From Apostichopus japonicus (Eukaryota > Echinodermata > Holothuroidea > Aspidochirotida > Stichopodidae), in contig NC_092563.1 in the NCBI RefSeq assembly GCF_037975245.1, forward strand, positions 27,615,960 through 27,679,959: a DNA stretch of 64,000 nucleotides, in the 5' to 3' direction. The position numbers were made by a program, and so were the translations under genes. The notes under the pieces were generated by a model. That model had not been told where the DNA came from and ran no database searches. It was given only the letters and a program-made list of their open reading frames with translations. Shown piece by piece: positions 49,316 to 61,187 of this stretch (position 1 is its first letter; each line of letters starts with the position of its first letter).

Positions 49316-49615
49316 TAGACCTGTCTGTGCCCGGCTGAACCTGTCTGTGCCCGGCTCGACCTGTCTGACTGGCTCGACCTGCCTGTGCCCGGCTGGACCT
49401 GCCTGTGACCGGCTGGACCTGTCTGTGCCCGGCTGGACCTGTCTGTACCCGGCTGGACCTGTCTGTGCCCGGCTGGACCTGTCTGCCCGGCTGTTTCCCG
49501 GCTGTACCTGTCTGTGCCCGGCTGGGTCTGGGTGTGCCCGGCTGGGTCTGGGTGTGCCCGGCTGGACCCGGCTCGAACCGTCTGTACATGGCTCGAACCG
49601 TCTGTACCTGACATT
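49316..49615. repeat. 20 bp GC-rich minisatellite
   Basis: About fifteen copies of a unit cccggctggacctgtctgtg with variants (ctcgacc, tgggtctggg). 60 bases equal three units and 20 codons, so several long overlapping ORFs appear on both strands; these are artefacts. Much more GC-rich than its surroundings. Confidence 0.92.
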
Positions 49616-50999
49616 TGAGAGTACTTCCAGCAGCCACAATTTTATGCAGACTCAAAACCTAAGATAACTTTGTGAAATGTTCATTAAATGCTTGAGACAA
49701 GTTTATTTTCATAAGCTTCTATTGTAATGGCTTACAGGTGCTTTAGAGGTTGTGGATAAAACATTAATGGAAATCTTTAATATCGGCTATATATAGGTTA
49801 CTTTCATTGTTCCAAATTTTGACCTACTAAAGAAAGCAATTGGGATTCTATCACAATTGTTTTATTCATTAATTTTGCCCAAAATGTGATAGTTTGCTTT
49901 GATTATGAGCTGAGAATGTCTGTGCGGGTTTCATTCCACAAGGTATTTGCAAATAACAGTCATGAATATGTCACAAAACACCAACAAAAATATGTTAATG
50001 GTTGTTTAATGCAGAATAGAGTCTGAATTACTGAATTCAGGAATAAGGATGTGTAACTGAGGTTTCTAAATTAAAGATAAGTTTGTTGCCTTTTGTGTGC
50101 ATGTGAAGAAATGAAGCCACATAGGTTTTCTGATATTTCGATGAAGTCATCATTTCAGTTTATCACCACCCACCTGAAAATATCTCAGGAAAGATTCACC
50201 TTTTCAAGAAAATATAAACAAGGTAAATAAGAAAGTAATAAGTTACTTTGCTTGTGCACTTAACTTAAAGAGTCCACCCCCTTTAATCATTAATTATAAT
50301 ATTGTATACTGATTGAATGCACATAAATCCTATCCATGACTAGAAATATTGATGAATCTTGCTGCGGCAGGACTCATTAAGACACTCAACATCATCAGAT
50401 AACACACACAACATCACATCACGTATCTGTTTTAATTTACTTTATGGTATGCATGTGGATCGTCTCTCTAATAATGAGCATCGTGATGATTATGTCAGAT
50501 ACTTCAGAAGGTGTTAAACCACTCGCTCATTTATATCAATTACTCTATTATATATTTATAGAAAACTAATGGTTTAAACTAACGTTGAACTCAACGGAGA
50601 AGAGATGTGCAGAGAAGTGTTTAATTTATTATTTTTTAACTAATTTATATATATTATTGGTTTTGTTGCATTTTGCCGTTTTTTACAAAATGGACAGTTA
50701 TCCTTCATTTTTCTCTTGTTGTAAAGCCAAGAAAGTGTACAGTATTCTGAAAATAAAGTTTCGGTAAAATGAACATTATTGTACATTCAATATCTTGTGA
50801 CTTCTTGGTATAATTTTCTTTTGGGGGGGGGGTGGGTTTGGGAAGTGGGTTGAAGTGTGGGTGATTTTGTAGTTAGGTTACAAGAATGCCATGCAATTGA
50901 TTACCGGTGGTGTTGGAATGTGTGAGGAGAAGGGAAACTGAAAAGTTACCTCCACCATTGGACCAACCTTCCTGGATTCCTTCACTTTTCCTTCAGATA

Positions 51000-51295
51000 G
51001 ACACTGGTGTTTCACCGCTGCTGTTACTACTTTCATGAAAGACACCAGTGTTTCACCGCCGCTGTTACTATTATCATGAAGGAACCAGTGTTTAACTGCT
51101 GCTGTTAATACTTTCATGAAAGGTACCTGTGTTTCACCACTGCTGTTACTTACTACTTTCATGATAGTCACCGGTGTTTCACCACTGATGTTACTACTTT
51201 GATGAAAAACACCGGCGTTTCACAACTGCTGTTACTACTTTCATGAAACACACCAGTGTTTCACCACTGCTGTTGCTACTTTCATGAAAGTCCCT
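51000..51295. repeat. ~40 bp minisatellite (tttcaccgctgctgttacta)
   Basis: Seven imperfect units of about 40-41 bases: gtgtttcaccgctgctg, then ttactactttcatgaaa, then a variable acaccag segment. Confidence 0.88.
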
Positions 51296-51339
51296 TCGAG
51301 GATATTTTTATGCACCTCAAGCAATGTCAGTCCAAGTCA

Positions 51340-51347
51340 TGACGTCA
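51340..51347. promoter_or_regulatory. Palindromic CRE (TGACGTCA)
   Basis: Perfect CREB/ATF consensus within gene-free sequence. Confidence 0.25.
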
Positions 51348-53245
51348 CTAACTTTTGAGCTTCATTAAATCAGTCTTCTTGAGCCTGGTTTGAGTTATGA
51401 CCAATGATCTCTGTACTTCATGATTATTCCCTCTTGTGTCCTTGTTACCCCTATACCTGATGATGTCCCTCTCCCGTTTTCCATCTGTGAACAAAAATTT
51501 AGCGTTTTCCTTGTACCAACAGTAAATGACTTTACAGGAATGAATTTTAAGGCAGACTTTAAACAAAATTTCGGCATCTAACAGGCAAGGGGACCAAATG
51601 AGACATAAGTAAAATAATAGCAAATTTCCCCTATGTGAACGCCCATTGGTGTGCATCACATATACACAATTAGTATATACAGAACCCTCCAACCCCCCCC
51701 CCCCCCCCTTCACATCCTCTTAACCTCCAAAAGCAAAATGTATGACATGTTCTCCAAGCTTTAGAGTTCGCCGTCCTGCTTTTAGAACAGTTGACTGTGG
51801 TAAGTAAAATTGACACCATGTTGAAAATTACCTCGCGAGACAATAAAGTCTATTAAACAGTTTCCAGTTGCAAGTGAAAGTTGTTCCATCTATATTGTTA
51901 TATTTAGTCTGTTTTAGCAATACTTTTACCATGCACATGTTTAACCCAATTGAATATTTCATTCTAGTTTAGAGAAACGTGAAACAAGACCAAGGAACAC
52001 AATATTAGGTCCCAAGGCAAATTTTTCTCAAAATTATCAATCTTTCTTTAAAATTAAGAGCTGCTTTCAAACCGTCTCTCGTTTCATACGTTATTAAAAA
52101 CAAGGACGCCACACCATCATTTTACTACTTAAATTTAAAGTTTATAGGGGAAATATGACAACTTGAGTTGCTCCCGTCAATTGAACGACATTTTAAAAGC
52201 GTCAATTTTAATGTTGATATGAAAATGTGTTTTCATATAAGGTGGTTGTAGTTCACGGACAGTACGTTACGTGTATCTATCCCATTCAAAAACATATCAG
52301 TAACCGCTGCAAATCATGATTACGAGCTGAGAGATAGGTCTTCCCAGTAGCTTACGTAGTAGATGGAAAAAAATCGTGGAGAGAAGGGTGGGTGGTGGAG
52401 AGGGACGGGGAAGAGGGGAAGGGGAAGGGATTAAATACGTAAAAGTATTAACCTTGGTAGGAAATTAGGAGGAAGCCTACCATAAAGTAGAAAATATACC
52501 AATTCGTATTTTGTATTACTTTCACCCCCCCCCCATCCTTTTTTTTGCGGCGACACAACCGAGATATCTGATGCAGGTCATAAAATACGCCAGATATACC
52601 TTAATCTCGCCCCTCCCCCCTCCCTTACCAGAAAAAAAATATTAGGGCAGATCTCAAAGTAGGTCAAGCCGGTTGAAGGCTAATCAGTGTCAATGAAAGG
52701 CTGTTTACATCCCCATTTTTTACATGGTTGTTTTCGACGAGGTATGGTCGTTTCTTTCGATTGACGTGTTGTCTTGGACATTGCATCATATGTTGTGACG
52801 TAATAATTTATTACTGATGAAATAGACATTGATTTATGTATAACGTTGATTTCTATCATTTCAATGCATATGAAATTTTGAAGGGAAAAATCAATAGTGT
52901 AAGGAGAGGAGCCTTGATTGTAGATCAGTTTATAAGTTCATACTAATTGATATGTGGATCATTTCTGTCATCCAGTTCGGTACATTGTCGAAATACTGTA
53001 CTATCATGTCTTGCTCCAAAGCACTTTTACTGGCAGTACGAACAGTATGAATATCCTGAATCTTGCAGATAAAGGTTAGGATTTGTATATACTGTCAGTA
53101 CAAGTGCTTGGAAGCATATGAGAATGGCAATATTACGAAATTGTCCCAACTGGCTGTTTCTGTACGGCAGTTAATAAACTGGGGTCAATGCACCCTCTGT
53201 GAGACCTGGTACATGTAATGAAACCACAATGGGCAAAAATTGGAG

Positions 53246-53260
53246 GGCGCCACCTACTGG
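53246..53260 (-). promoter_or_regulatory. CTCF core consensus match
   Basis: The minus strand reads CCAGTAGGTGGCGCC, which fits every position of the CTCF core consensus CCASYAGRKGGCRSY. It lies in the gene-free 46-64 kb block. Binding cannot be shown from sequence. Confidence 0.4.
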
Positions 53261-55134
53261 AACTTTAGAGACAATCGTCCTACGGCAGAACTGATGGCCT
53301 ATAATTAAGCATTATAATAAAATATTACGTCACTTTCCATTAATATGGGTAAAAGTAATACGCCGATAGTATATGCTATTGCTCACGTAGATATTTTATT
53401 TTGGGGTAAAATTTTGCATCATCAAAAGCAGTGTAAGTGCGTGACATCCTTTGGACAACTGAATTTCCAATGTTTTCGTTATCCCATTATCAGCTACATC
53501 TTACCTCGTCCCTCCTAAACCTCCCACCTCCCCCCACACCCCCACCCCTTCGTTCCATATATGACACTGTAACGTGCTTCTCGTGACCCCTTCAAAAAGA
53601 TTAAGCAGATGCCTTTTATTGATGGCACGGTGTTCTATAATGTGCGTTTGATAGTGATTTCACAGTCATATTGCGGTACTTATACTTTGCACCAATCACA
53701 ACCCTAGATTGATGTCAGATGACTCAACTGTAGCCAATCTGAACTGTTTTTCACGGTTCGCAGTCCAGTAAATCACTGGACAGATGGGTTTGACGGTAAG
53801 CTATAAATAGGGAATAAAATAGCTTTTACTTTTATTGAGAAGTGTCTATATACCGGTACCATTTCCAAACTTTCCCTCTCGGTCTCAGGACTAACCAACC
53901 CCACTCCCATCCCCGTCCCATGTTAATGAGAAATTGAGACTGAAAGGGAACGTTTATTGAATTGTATAACAATCTGGTATAACTTACTACATCATTGGAA
54001 GTCCCCGATCCTATCGTAAGTACATGTAGGCACTGTTCCCACTGTACCTATTGGGAAATGGGGGCCTAAACTCGATCCTTGAGATAAATTGAGTTCTATT
54101 TATTTAGTTCAAACTTGAAATATAGGTCTAAGCGGATCCCAAAAGAATCTCATTCGAAGGAATAGGAATAAAGAAGGCAATCAATATGGCGTCAGATTTT
54201 GAGTTTACTCAAAGAGGGGGGGGGGGGGGATGAGACATCAGTATCACTTAGAAGGTTTAAAGGTTTCTTGCTTGTTAATTTCTTAGCGTTATATGGTCTG
54301 TAAAAGGAACTCACTTGTTATTACTGATTGATTGATGGGTGCTGGCAAGCAAGAGACACATACTGAAGGATTGCCCCTTGCTTACATCACCGCATACGGC
54401 CCTGGAGAGGGAAGTGGTCGGGATAGTGGTGCAGCGACGGGGCCCGAGGTCAATTAGGGGGCCCTTAGAAATATGGGAATAAAGAATGTTTTTTTCATTT
54501 TCATACTATACTCGAGCAAAATCGAGGACATCAAAGGGAGCCCGGTGATATTATCGCCAGCACCCCGAACTGGATCCCCATGCCCCTCACCTTGTATAAT
54601 TGAACAGTACTCTTAAGGTTTATGCCCCGAATTTGCTAGAAATACTATAAAAAAAACTGGTCACCCATAGTGAACCTCTACTCTTGAATTACTGCCTCAT
54701 TAAGAATACGTTCCTTTATAGATCATCAGTATTGGCCCAAAAATATGCTAGAAATTTCAATACTGGTCACTCGTGTTCAATATTCAAAAGTAATTTTACT
54801 GCCAACCTCGTCGCCTTCTTCCTCACTAAAGACAGTTAATTGTCTAACTGAACACTCCTCGATGTCTGAAAATAGTTAGAAGAATCAAACATTTTAGCGC
54901 TCTAAAATGCAGATGATGTTTTTTTTAAACATATGTAGCAAAAATAGGCCAACTATCTCCACGAACAGGTTTTGGGTTTCCGTAGCCAATGTTGGTGTAT
55001 CCTTCTATAACCATGTCATGTAGAAGTTAGACATATTTTAATCCTCCTCTGTCTAATAAAGATTTAGCATATACTGGTACGAACAGACTCAGCGGTATAC
55101 TTGAAATTCCGTCAAGATTTAATTATATGGGGGG

Positions 55135-55225
55135 AAGGTATGGGTTTTGATCACCGGGACTTGAACGCATAAACGGTGGGTTAACTATATTTCAATGTAC
55201 CAACATAACCGCTTTAACTTTATTT
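55135..55225 (-). mobile_element. Possible decayed tRNA-derived SINE
   Basis: On the minus strand, gcggttatgttggtaca resembles an A box and cgttcaagtcccgg resembles a B box at tRNA-like spacing. The body and tail were not recognised. Confidence 0.25.
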
Positions 55226-56738
55226 ACTGAGGTTATTAAGCTTCAGGAAGGGACCCGTCACTTCACTACCTCAGCCCTTTAATTGTTTACTTTCCCCTTA
55301 ACGTATATCTATGATGTTTAGCAATGGCCGTACAATTGGCGCATTATAAAAGAAGAGCCAATAAATCAATTTCCTTCAATAAACGGGGGTTTCAGAAGAT
55401 AGTTTTATGGAAACTAAAATTAGCCTTCGCTTTCGGATCAACTTATTTAATCACTTCATGATATTGTGCAATATTGAATACAGAACGCGTTTGATTACTT
55501 CTTTTCCAAATCGATTTATTTCCTTGAAATTTTACCATCATATAATGCTGAAGATGATAGGCCTATTTATAGTTAGGAATCCAAAGTGCTCGTGAAGTAA
55601 TAGTTAGCCTACCATGTGATTATATAGACTACATGCGATATGGACAATACCTTCCATTGTACAAAATATATGCATTGAATCAACTTAATTAAGGCATTCC
55701 GATTAGTACAATGAATTGTTCCATGTATACCAGTATGAATGGTGTTTACTCTGTTTTTAAAGCAATGGCAACAATATACACGTTTAATGCTAAACCACAC
55801 TCTAGTTCTCTACCTTGAAGCTATAGCCTATAGGCAGCGTGTAATATATGTGGATCTTTTGTATACGGTGCTCAACGACATGCTGATAACAACCTTTTAA
55901 GAAATGAATTGAAAGTAATTTCTACATGGCTCGCACAGAATGAACTTGTTTACAGCTACGTCGGATAATTTAGTGTTATTTTGTAAACTCAAGGAGTGGA
56001 GAAGTGAGGGTGGTGGAGAGGGACGGGGATGGGCCGAGGGGGGGGGGGTGAAGTGAGCAAATACATTGCTCTTCTTCGCACTGTATAACACGAATGATGT
56101 GTGTATGCATTGCAACACAATGACAATATTTTCCTTTGAAGTAAATCTCAAATGTTTTCATATTTTTGAAGTGTAAAACAAACCGCGGTGTATGAATATT
56201 ATATACACAACTAAGATTGAAAGCGGAACTTGTACTTGAACGGTCTTTAGGGCTATAGTAGCGTAGACACGGGAGAGGGAAGGTTGTGGAGGGGGGGCAG
56301 GGGGAGGGGGAGAACTCCATTCAACATCCTCAGTCTTTTCACGTAATTTTTGTCTATATGTAATAAAGAAAGTCCCTTTTTGTAGAATACATTCGGGGCA
56401 GGGCATACTGTCTCCATAGTTTCCAATAATGAATGAATTCTTCGATCATGTTCCTCCCTGAAAATGTCCTCGTCGCCGGTGAATATCTATAAACCGTGAA
56501 ACCTTTTTGAAGGCGATACACAAAGAAAATGACAAAAGATAAGTGAAACTTCAATTTGTTAAGGAGGACCGGTCCATTGAGAAGTTATTTCTTTCTTAGG
56601 CTAATAGTAGAGAGGTTCATATATTTCACATCTAACAGTGCACTAAATTTAAGAAAGATATTAAAGTTACTTGAATTCGTGATAGTTTAGGGGTTAGTCT
56701 TATGATACGGTGGTCATAAAGAGGTGGCATGTTCGCAA

Positions 56739-56746
56739 TGACGTCA
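56739..56746. promoter_or_regulatory. Palindromic CRE (TGACGTCA)
   Basis: Perfect CREB/ATF consensus within gene-free sequence. Confidence 0.25.
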
Positions 56747-57609
56747 CTGTGACATGTGGAAACATACTTACGTGAATCATGTATGTAAACAAGTTCAATT
56801 AAGTTAATTCATAGAAAGGAAATCAAAGTTAAAAGTCAGTCTTAATTAAATTCAGATTTTTTTTTTATTGATTAGAATTAAATCGACCCGGCAGAATAAA
56901 ACATGTCATTTACCATTGCAATCTTCGATCACAGCATTACATGTAACCCACTTTAAAAAAACACAAATTATAATTAAACATGAAATGAAATTATTATCTT
57001 TTTACAGAAATTCGGTTCAGAGGTTTAAAGTCCTTTTAAATCAATTTCCATCGGCGACAGACATTAGAAGCGTTTAAAAATAGTTGCCTTGAGTTAGGGA
57101 GTACTGAAATTCTGGTTTAGGTCTGATTATGACCGTTATTTGTATTTCTAGCATAGTCGGGGGGGGGGGGTGGGGTGGATAAGGGGAACTGGTGGCCTTT
57201 CAAGTCTCATTCTGTGTTATAATGGAACACACTAAGGCTTGCACGGTGACGGAATACAAGAAACTTGCAATCACTTCGATTATTTCGAAAAGTATAGTCA
57301 ACCGCACAACTTTGGATGTGAAGGCGGAGGGTGTGGGATCGGTGAGCATGATCGTGAAAGAGGTTTGACAAATTCCTTGTTGTTGCCAGGGTTACAGCTT
57401 GATATTATTGTCGAAGCCTGCATGTGTCAAGTTGCTACAGTCAAGAGGTGGATGAGGCTTGCTGAAATACCGCACGGTGCCTCTTTATCCTTCTTATTGA
57501 TAACGTATATGTACCAGCACTATCACTAATGTGTATGAACATATATCTGTAAATATGAAACGGAGGATACCACCCATCTCAGCGACCAGTGGACATACCT
57601 TTACCCAAT

Positions 57610-57850
57610 GCCCCCCCCCCCCCTCCGCTCCCATCCATTTATAGATATTGGTATGTTCGAGATGGCCTATGATGAATTGCTCCCAACTCCCCTCCCCTCA
57701 TCAGGCCCTTTACTTCAAAGCAAGACCTTGATCCCCCTCCCGCTCCCATCCATTTATAGATATTGTTATGTTCGAGATGGCCTATGATGAATTGCTCCCT
57801 CCACCCCTCCCCTCATCAGGCCCTTTACTTCAAAGCAAGACCTTGATTCC
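57610..57850. repeat. Two-copy ~115 bp direct repeat
   Basis: gctcccatccatttatagat followed by atgttcgagatggcctatgatgaatt and caggccctttacttcaaagc appears twice, 115 bases apart, each copy beginning with a C-rich tract. Confidence 0.9.
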
Positions 57851-60194
57851 TATTTATGCTAAGGTAAAGAGTCGTCCAAATGATACCACAACAACATCAT
57901 ATAGATGTCGCCTACGCAATGTTTATTGTATAATATGATAGCTACAAACTATGGGTCTCTATGGTCGGTTTTGACTGTAGTATAAAGTGAGGCGTAGGTA
58001 ATATCAGTAGCCTCATTCTGCTATAGGCGAACAAACTCCCATTAGCTCCCTGATCTGTATGGTTTATCAGCATGGTGAGTGGTATATGTTACATATACGT
58101 AACTACTGATGAACTTTATATTATACATACTGGTTTGCATGAATAATTGCTCATAAGCCAATATTGTCCCCTAGACATAACAATACCACCTAAATTTGGT
58201 GGGAAGAAATTCCAAAACTCTTTCACTTTCAGTTTTGTTAAAGGTATCCTCTCCCCCGATAGTACTTCCCTCTCCATGCACGTGTGGTAAGAAAGAAAGG
58301 AACTGATTATAAGATAATGTGCAGTAGGCTACATTACATTACATCCGCTGTTTTACATATTTTTAAGTACAATGAGTTTAGTAATGAGTTTAGAAAGAAA
58401 ATGTTATCTCGAAAGAACCTGAAGCTTTAATGCACAGCGAGATTTGGTTTCGTTTTCAAAGGTTTTGAACTTTAGCAACGATTTCCGTTTACTAAAAGAA
58501 ACATGGCGATACTTCTCCCATATACATTAATTTTTTTCTGCCATGATAAACAAAATGCTGCTATGATTGAAGATCTATTACAGTATTCTTTTCCACGTCC
58601 AACTTACGTGCAGGTTTCTTCTCCCTTGTAAATAAATGATCAATCAAGATATATCTGGAAGACAAACCTAATAAGCATATAATAAAAGCAATGTGAAATA
58701 AAAAAAGAATATGGCTATATTTCAAATGTCAACAACTGGCCAAGTTGATAAAGATCTGAAAGTAAACCATCCATGTTGTCAAACCCCTCCATCGTTATCA
58801 AAAACTCCGTCAGATTAATTACTTGTACACTCCTTTAAGCAAACAAGTCAGTTTAATTAAGAACGCACCATTCATTTTACTGCTTAACGACAGGGTATTT
58901 CTACTCCTTCAAGGTAAGCGCGATGCTGCTTTATAAGCTACAGTTGTAGAGGGAAGTTAATTAGCATTGGGGCACTCTAAAAGGGTCTTGCAGTGTCTTT
59001 TATCGATCTAGGGGATATGCAAATTCTTCAACTTGGCACTTGGCTGTGTGCGCATGTCGTTCAGACCGGGCAACCGGAGTTGATTGCCACAGTGCGCGAC
59101 TAATGGATTAATTTCGTGCCGAGATTGTAACTGCGATTTCAGCTTAGGGCCCCTAATAAGACTAATCATTTTGGTCAAATAAGGCATTCGAATGTTTCGG
59201 GTTGATTGTGATGTGTGATGTTGACAACCTCTGTCTTAATAAATGTTCTTCAACATAGCAATTAAGTTAGCATAAGTGTGTAATGTTACACTGTCGTGGC
59301 TGAATTTCCCACACAAATGTTAAGTCTCCGCACGTTACGATCTACTCGTCCGGGGCCTTTAAACGGTATTCGGAAACTGAACTTATCAATTTTAATTGAA
59401 GCAGTGAGATCATTGTATTTCTCCAGGCTTAGATCGAGTCATGTTTCGAACCATGAAATAAATCTCAGACAAATTCATTGACGGCTTCCGAAACAACACT
59501 TAAGTTTACTTGCCGAGACGAAAAACTGTGCACTCACTGCCTACCGGGACCAAAGGCATGGGAAACGAATGTGGCGAAGAGTAAGATTCCCCTTGCCAAA
59601 CTATGCCTCCCCTCTACAATTTGAGGAAAAACCCCGCCAAATACGTGGAATTTAAAATACTAAAAATTGAGATGGAACCTCCAGAGAGTATCAACCCAAG
59701 CCAGTAGCAAAACAGACATGGCTAGTGCTAGAAAGGCTCCGCGCCGCTAATTAGACTCACTTTATTTATACACGTGTTCATCACTATTTAGGTCCCTACA
59801 TTCAGTGGTGTTTTGTAATATTATTGACATGTTGTGTACTATGTACGGCAGCTTATCTTAATTGAAAGAGCCCAAGAATAGCTGATCGTCGGCATTCTTG
59901 GTCGTTTAAAGCAATGTTTTGGATCCACATTAAAGTAAAACTACAAAGGTCGCCAAGCCAATTAGCCAAATGCATGAGGGAAAGTGCATGTCTGCAGTTT
60001 GGAACTCTTTTATACCATAAACCCGATGGACTTGTGACTCTTCGACGTATGACGCCACATGGATAAAGGTCAGAGTTTAAAGACCATAAGTTAACAAAAT
60101 GTTCTTTCGGCTATTATGACGATTTCAAATGGTAAATTAAAACTGTTACCAGCCATGTCGGATACGTGTCCGTGTGTGTCAATTAATGTAAACT

Positions 60195-60213
60195 GTCAAA
60201 GGTCATGAGGTCA
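60195..60213 (+). promoter_or_regulatory. DR2 nuclear-receptor element (AGGTCA tg AGGTCA)
   Basis: AGGTCA at 60200-60205 and again at 60208-60213 form a perfect direct repeat with two-base spacing. An imperfect half-site, CTGTCA, sits one base upstream. Confidence 0.4.
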
Positions 60214-60352
60214 ATGGAGGCGAACGGTTAAAACAAATGATTGCAAACATCTCCTAAAACCGAACGGTTTATCAGGTTAAAAATTTGTCTACTGCACATT
60301 GCCCATTATTCATGGACTGTTGTGCTTCCGTGAGGAAAATAAATAACATCAG

Positions 60353-60365
60353 TGGTCAAAGGTCA
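60353..60365 (+). promoter_or_regulatory. DR1-like nuclear-receptor element (TGGTCA a AGGTCA)
   Basis: Direct repeat with one-base spacing and one mismatch in the first half-site, 140 bases from the DR2 site. HNF4, RXR and COUP-TF type receptors use this arrangement. Confidence 0.35.
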
Positions 60366-61179
60366 TGCAACTAAATTTTGCGATGATGCCGTGCAACTCC
60401 ATGAACAGACTATATACTTACATAGATATAATATAAGAGTTGTATAGCCCACCTGCTATCTGTGTCGAGCTGACATAGACATGCACAGGTGGGATGGTGA
60501 TAAATAAGTAACTATACGAACAAGACAGAAACTTACATATTAACCTTATTATAAAATTCAACCCTGTTGTGCTTTATTTGACCTTTGAATCGGGGGAGGG
60601 GCGTATAGGGTATATAGTACAGAAAAAGTGCGCCAATGTCCAACGTTATGATTGCTCTTAATACATCTTTTGTAATTAGTCGAAAACATGAGCATTATAG
60701 TCATCAGTGCTGGCCCCAACTTTCAGTATCCTATAACTTGCTTTTAGTGACCAGATGTATGTTGTTAGCATCCATATCCTTCACAGACATCGAAGAGTGT
60801 TCAATAAGACAATCTCTCAATGAGAACAATGATGTCAAAATGCTCCTGAATTTTCAAAGGAGTGATAATTATTTGATTTTTTGACTCTATTTAGGAGCAG
60901 CACGGATGAGTGATTAATGCCAGTCTCATTCCTCACTGCATCCCTCCCGTCCCCTGCTCGTATCTATATATCTTCTCCCCAATTTCGTTATGCTTCCCCC
61001 TCTCTCCCTCCCTCCTACCCCCCCCCCGTCACTTCATGCACACTGTCCGTGATAAAACTTACTACTAATTATGACCTAATTGACATGACGTAATGGTTAT
61101 TTTTGAGAAACACGGGGTGGGGGGGGGGAGATATATATTTTGAAATTTTCCAAATCATGCTATAGTTCAAGCATAACGA

Positions 61180-61187
61180 TGACGTCA
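61180..61187. promoter_or_regulatory. Palindromic CRE (TGACGTCA)
   Basis: Perfect CREB/ATF consensus within gene-free sequence. Confidence 0.25.

Larger units (their letters stand above)
51300..57600. other. Intergenic, no gene seen; scattered regulatory-type motifs
   Basis: Contains poly-C 51693-51708, poly-G 54216-54229, 56038-56048 and 57159-57170, CREs at 51340 and 56739, a CTCF-consensus match at 53246 and a possible decayed SINE near 55140. The 96-codon ORF at 57239-57529 has no recognised family. Confidence 0.35.

Noticed and set aside
49199-49667. Overlapping 100-146 codon ORFs
   Set aside because: All arise from the 20 bp GC-rich minisatellite; no coding homology.
57239-57529. 96-codon ORF with a vaguely helix-turn-helix-like stretch
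   Set aside because: No recognisable family, no splice or start context, and surrounding sequence is low-complexity.
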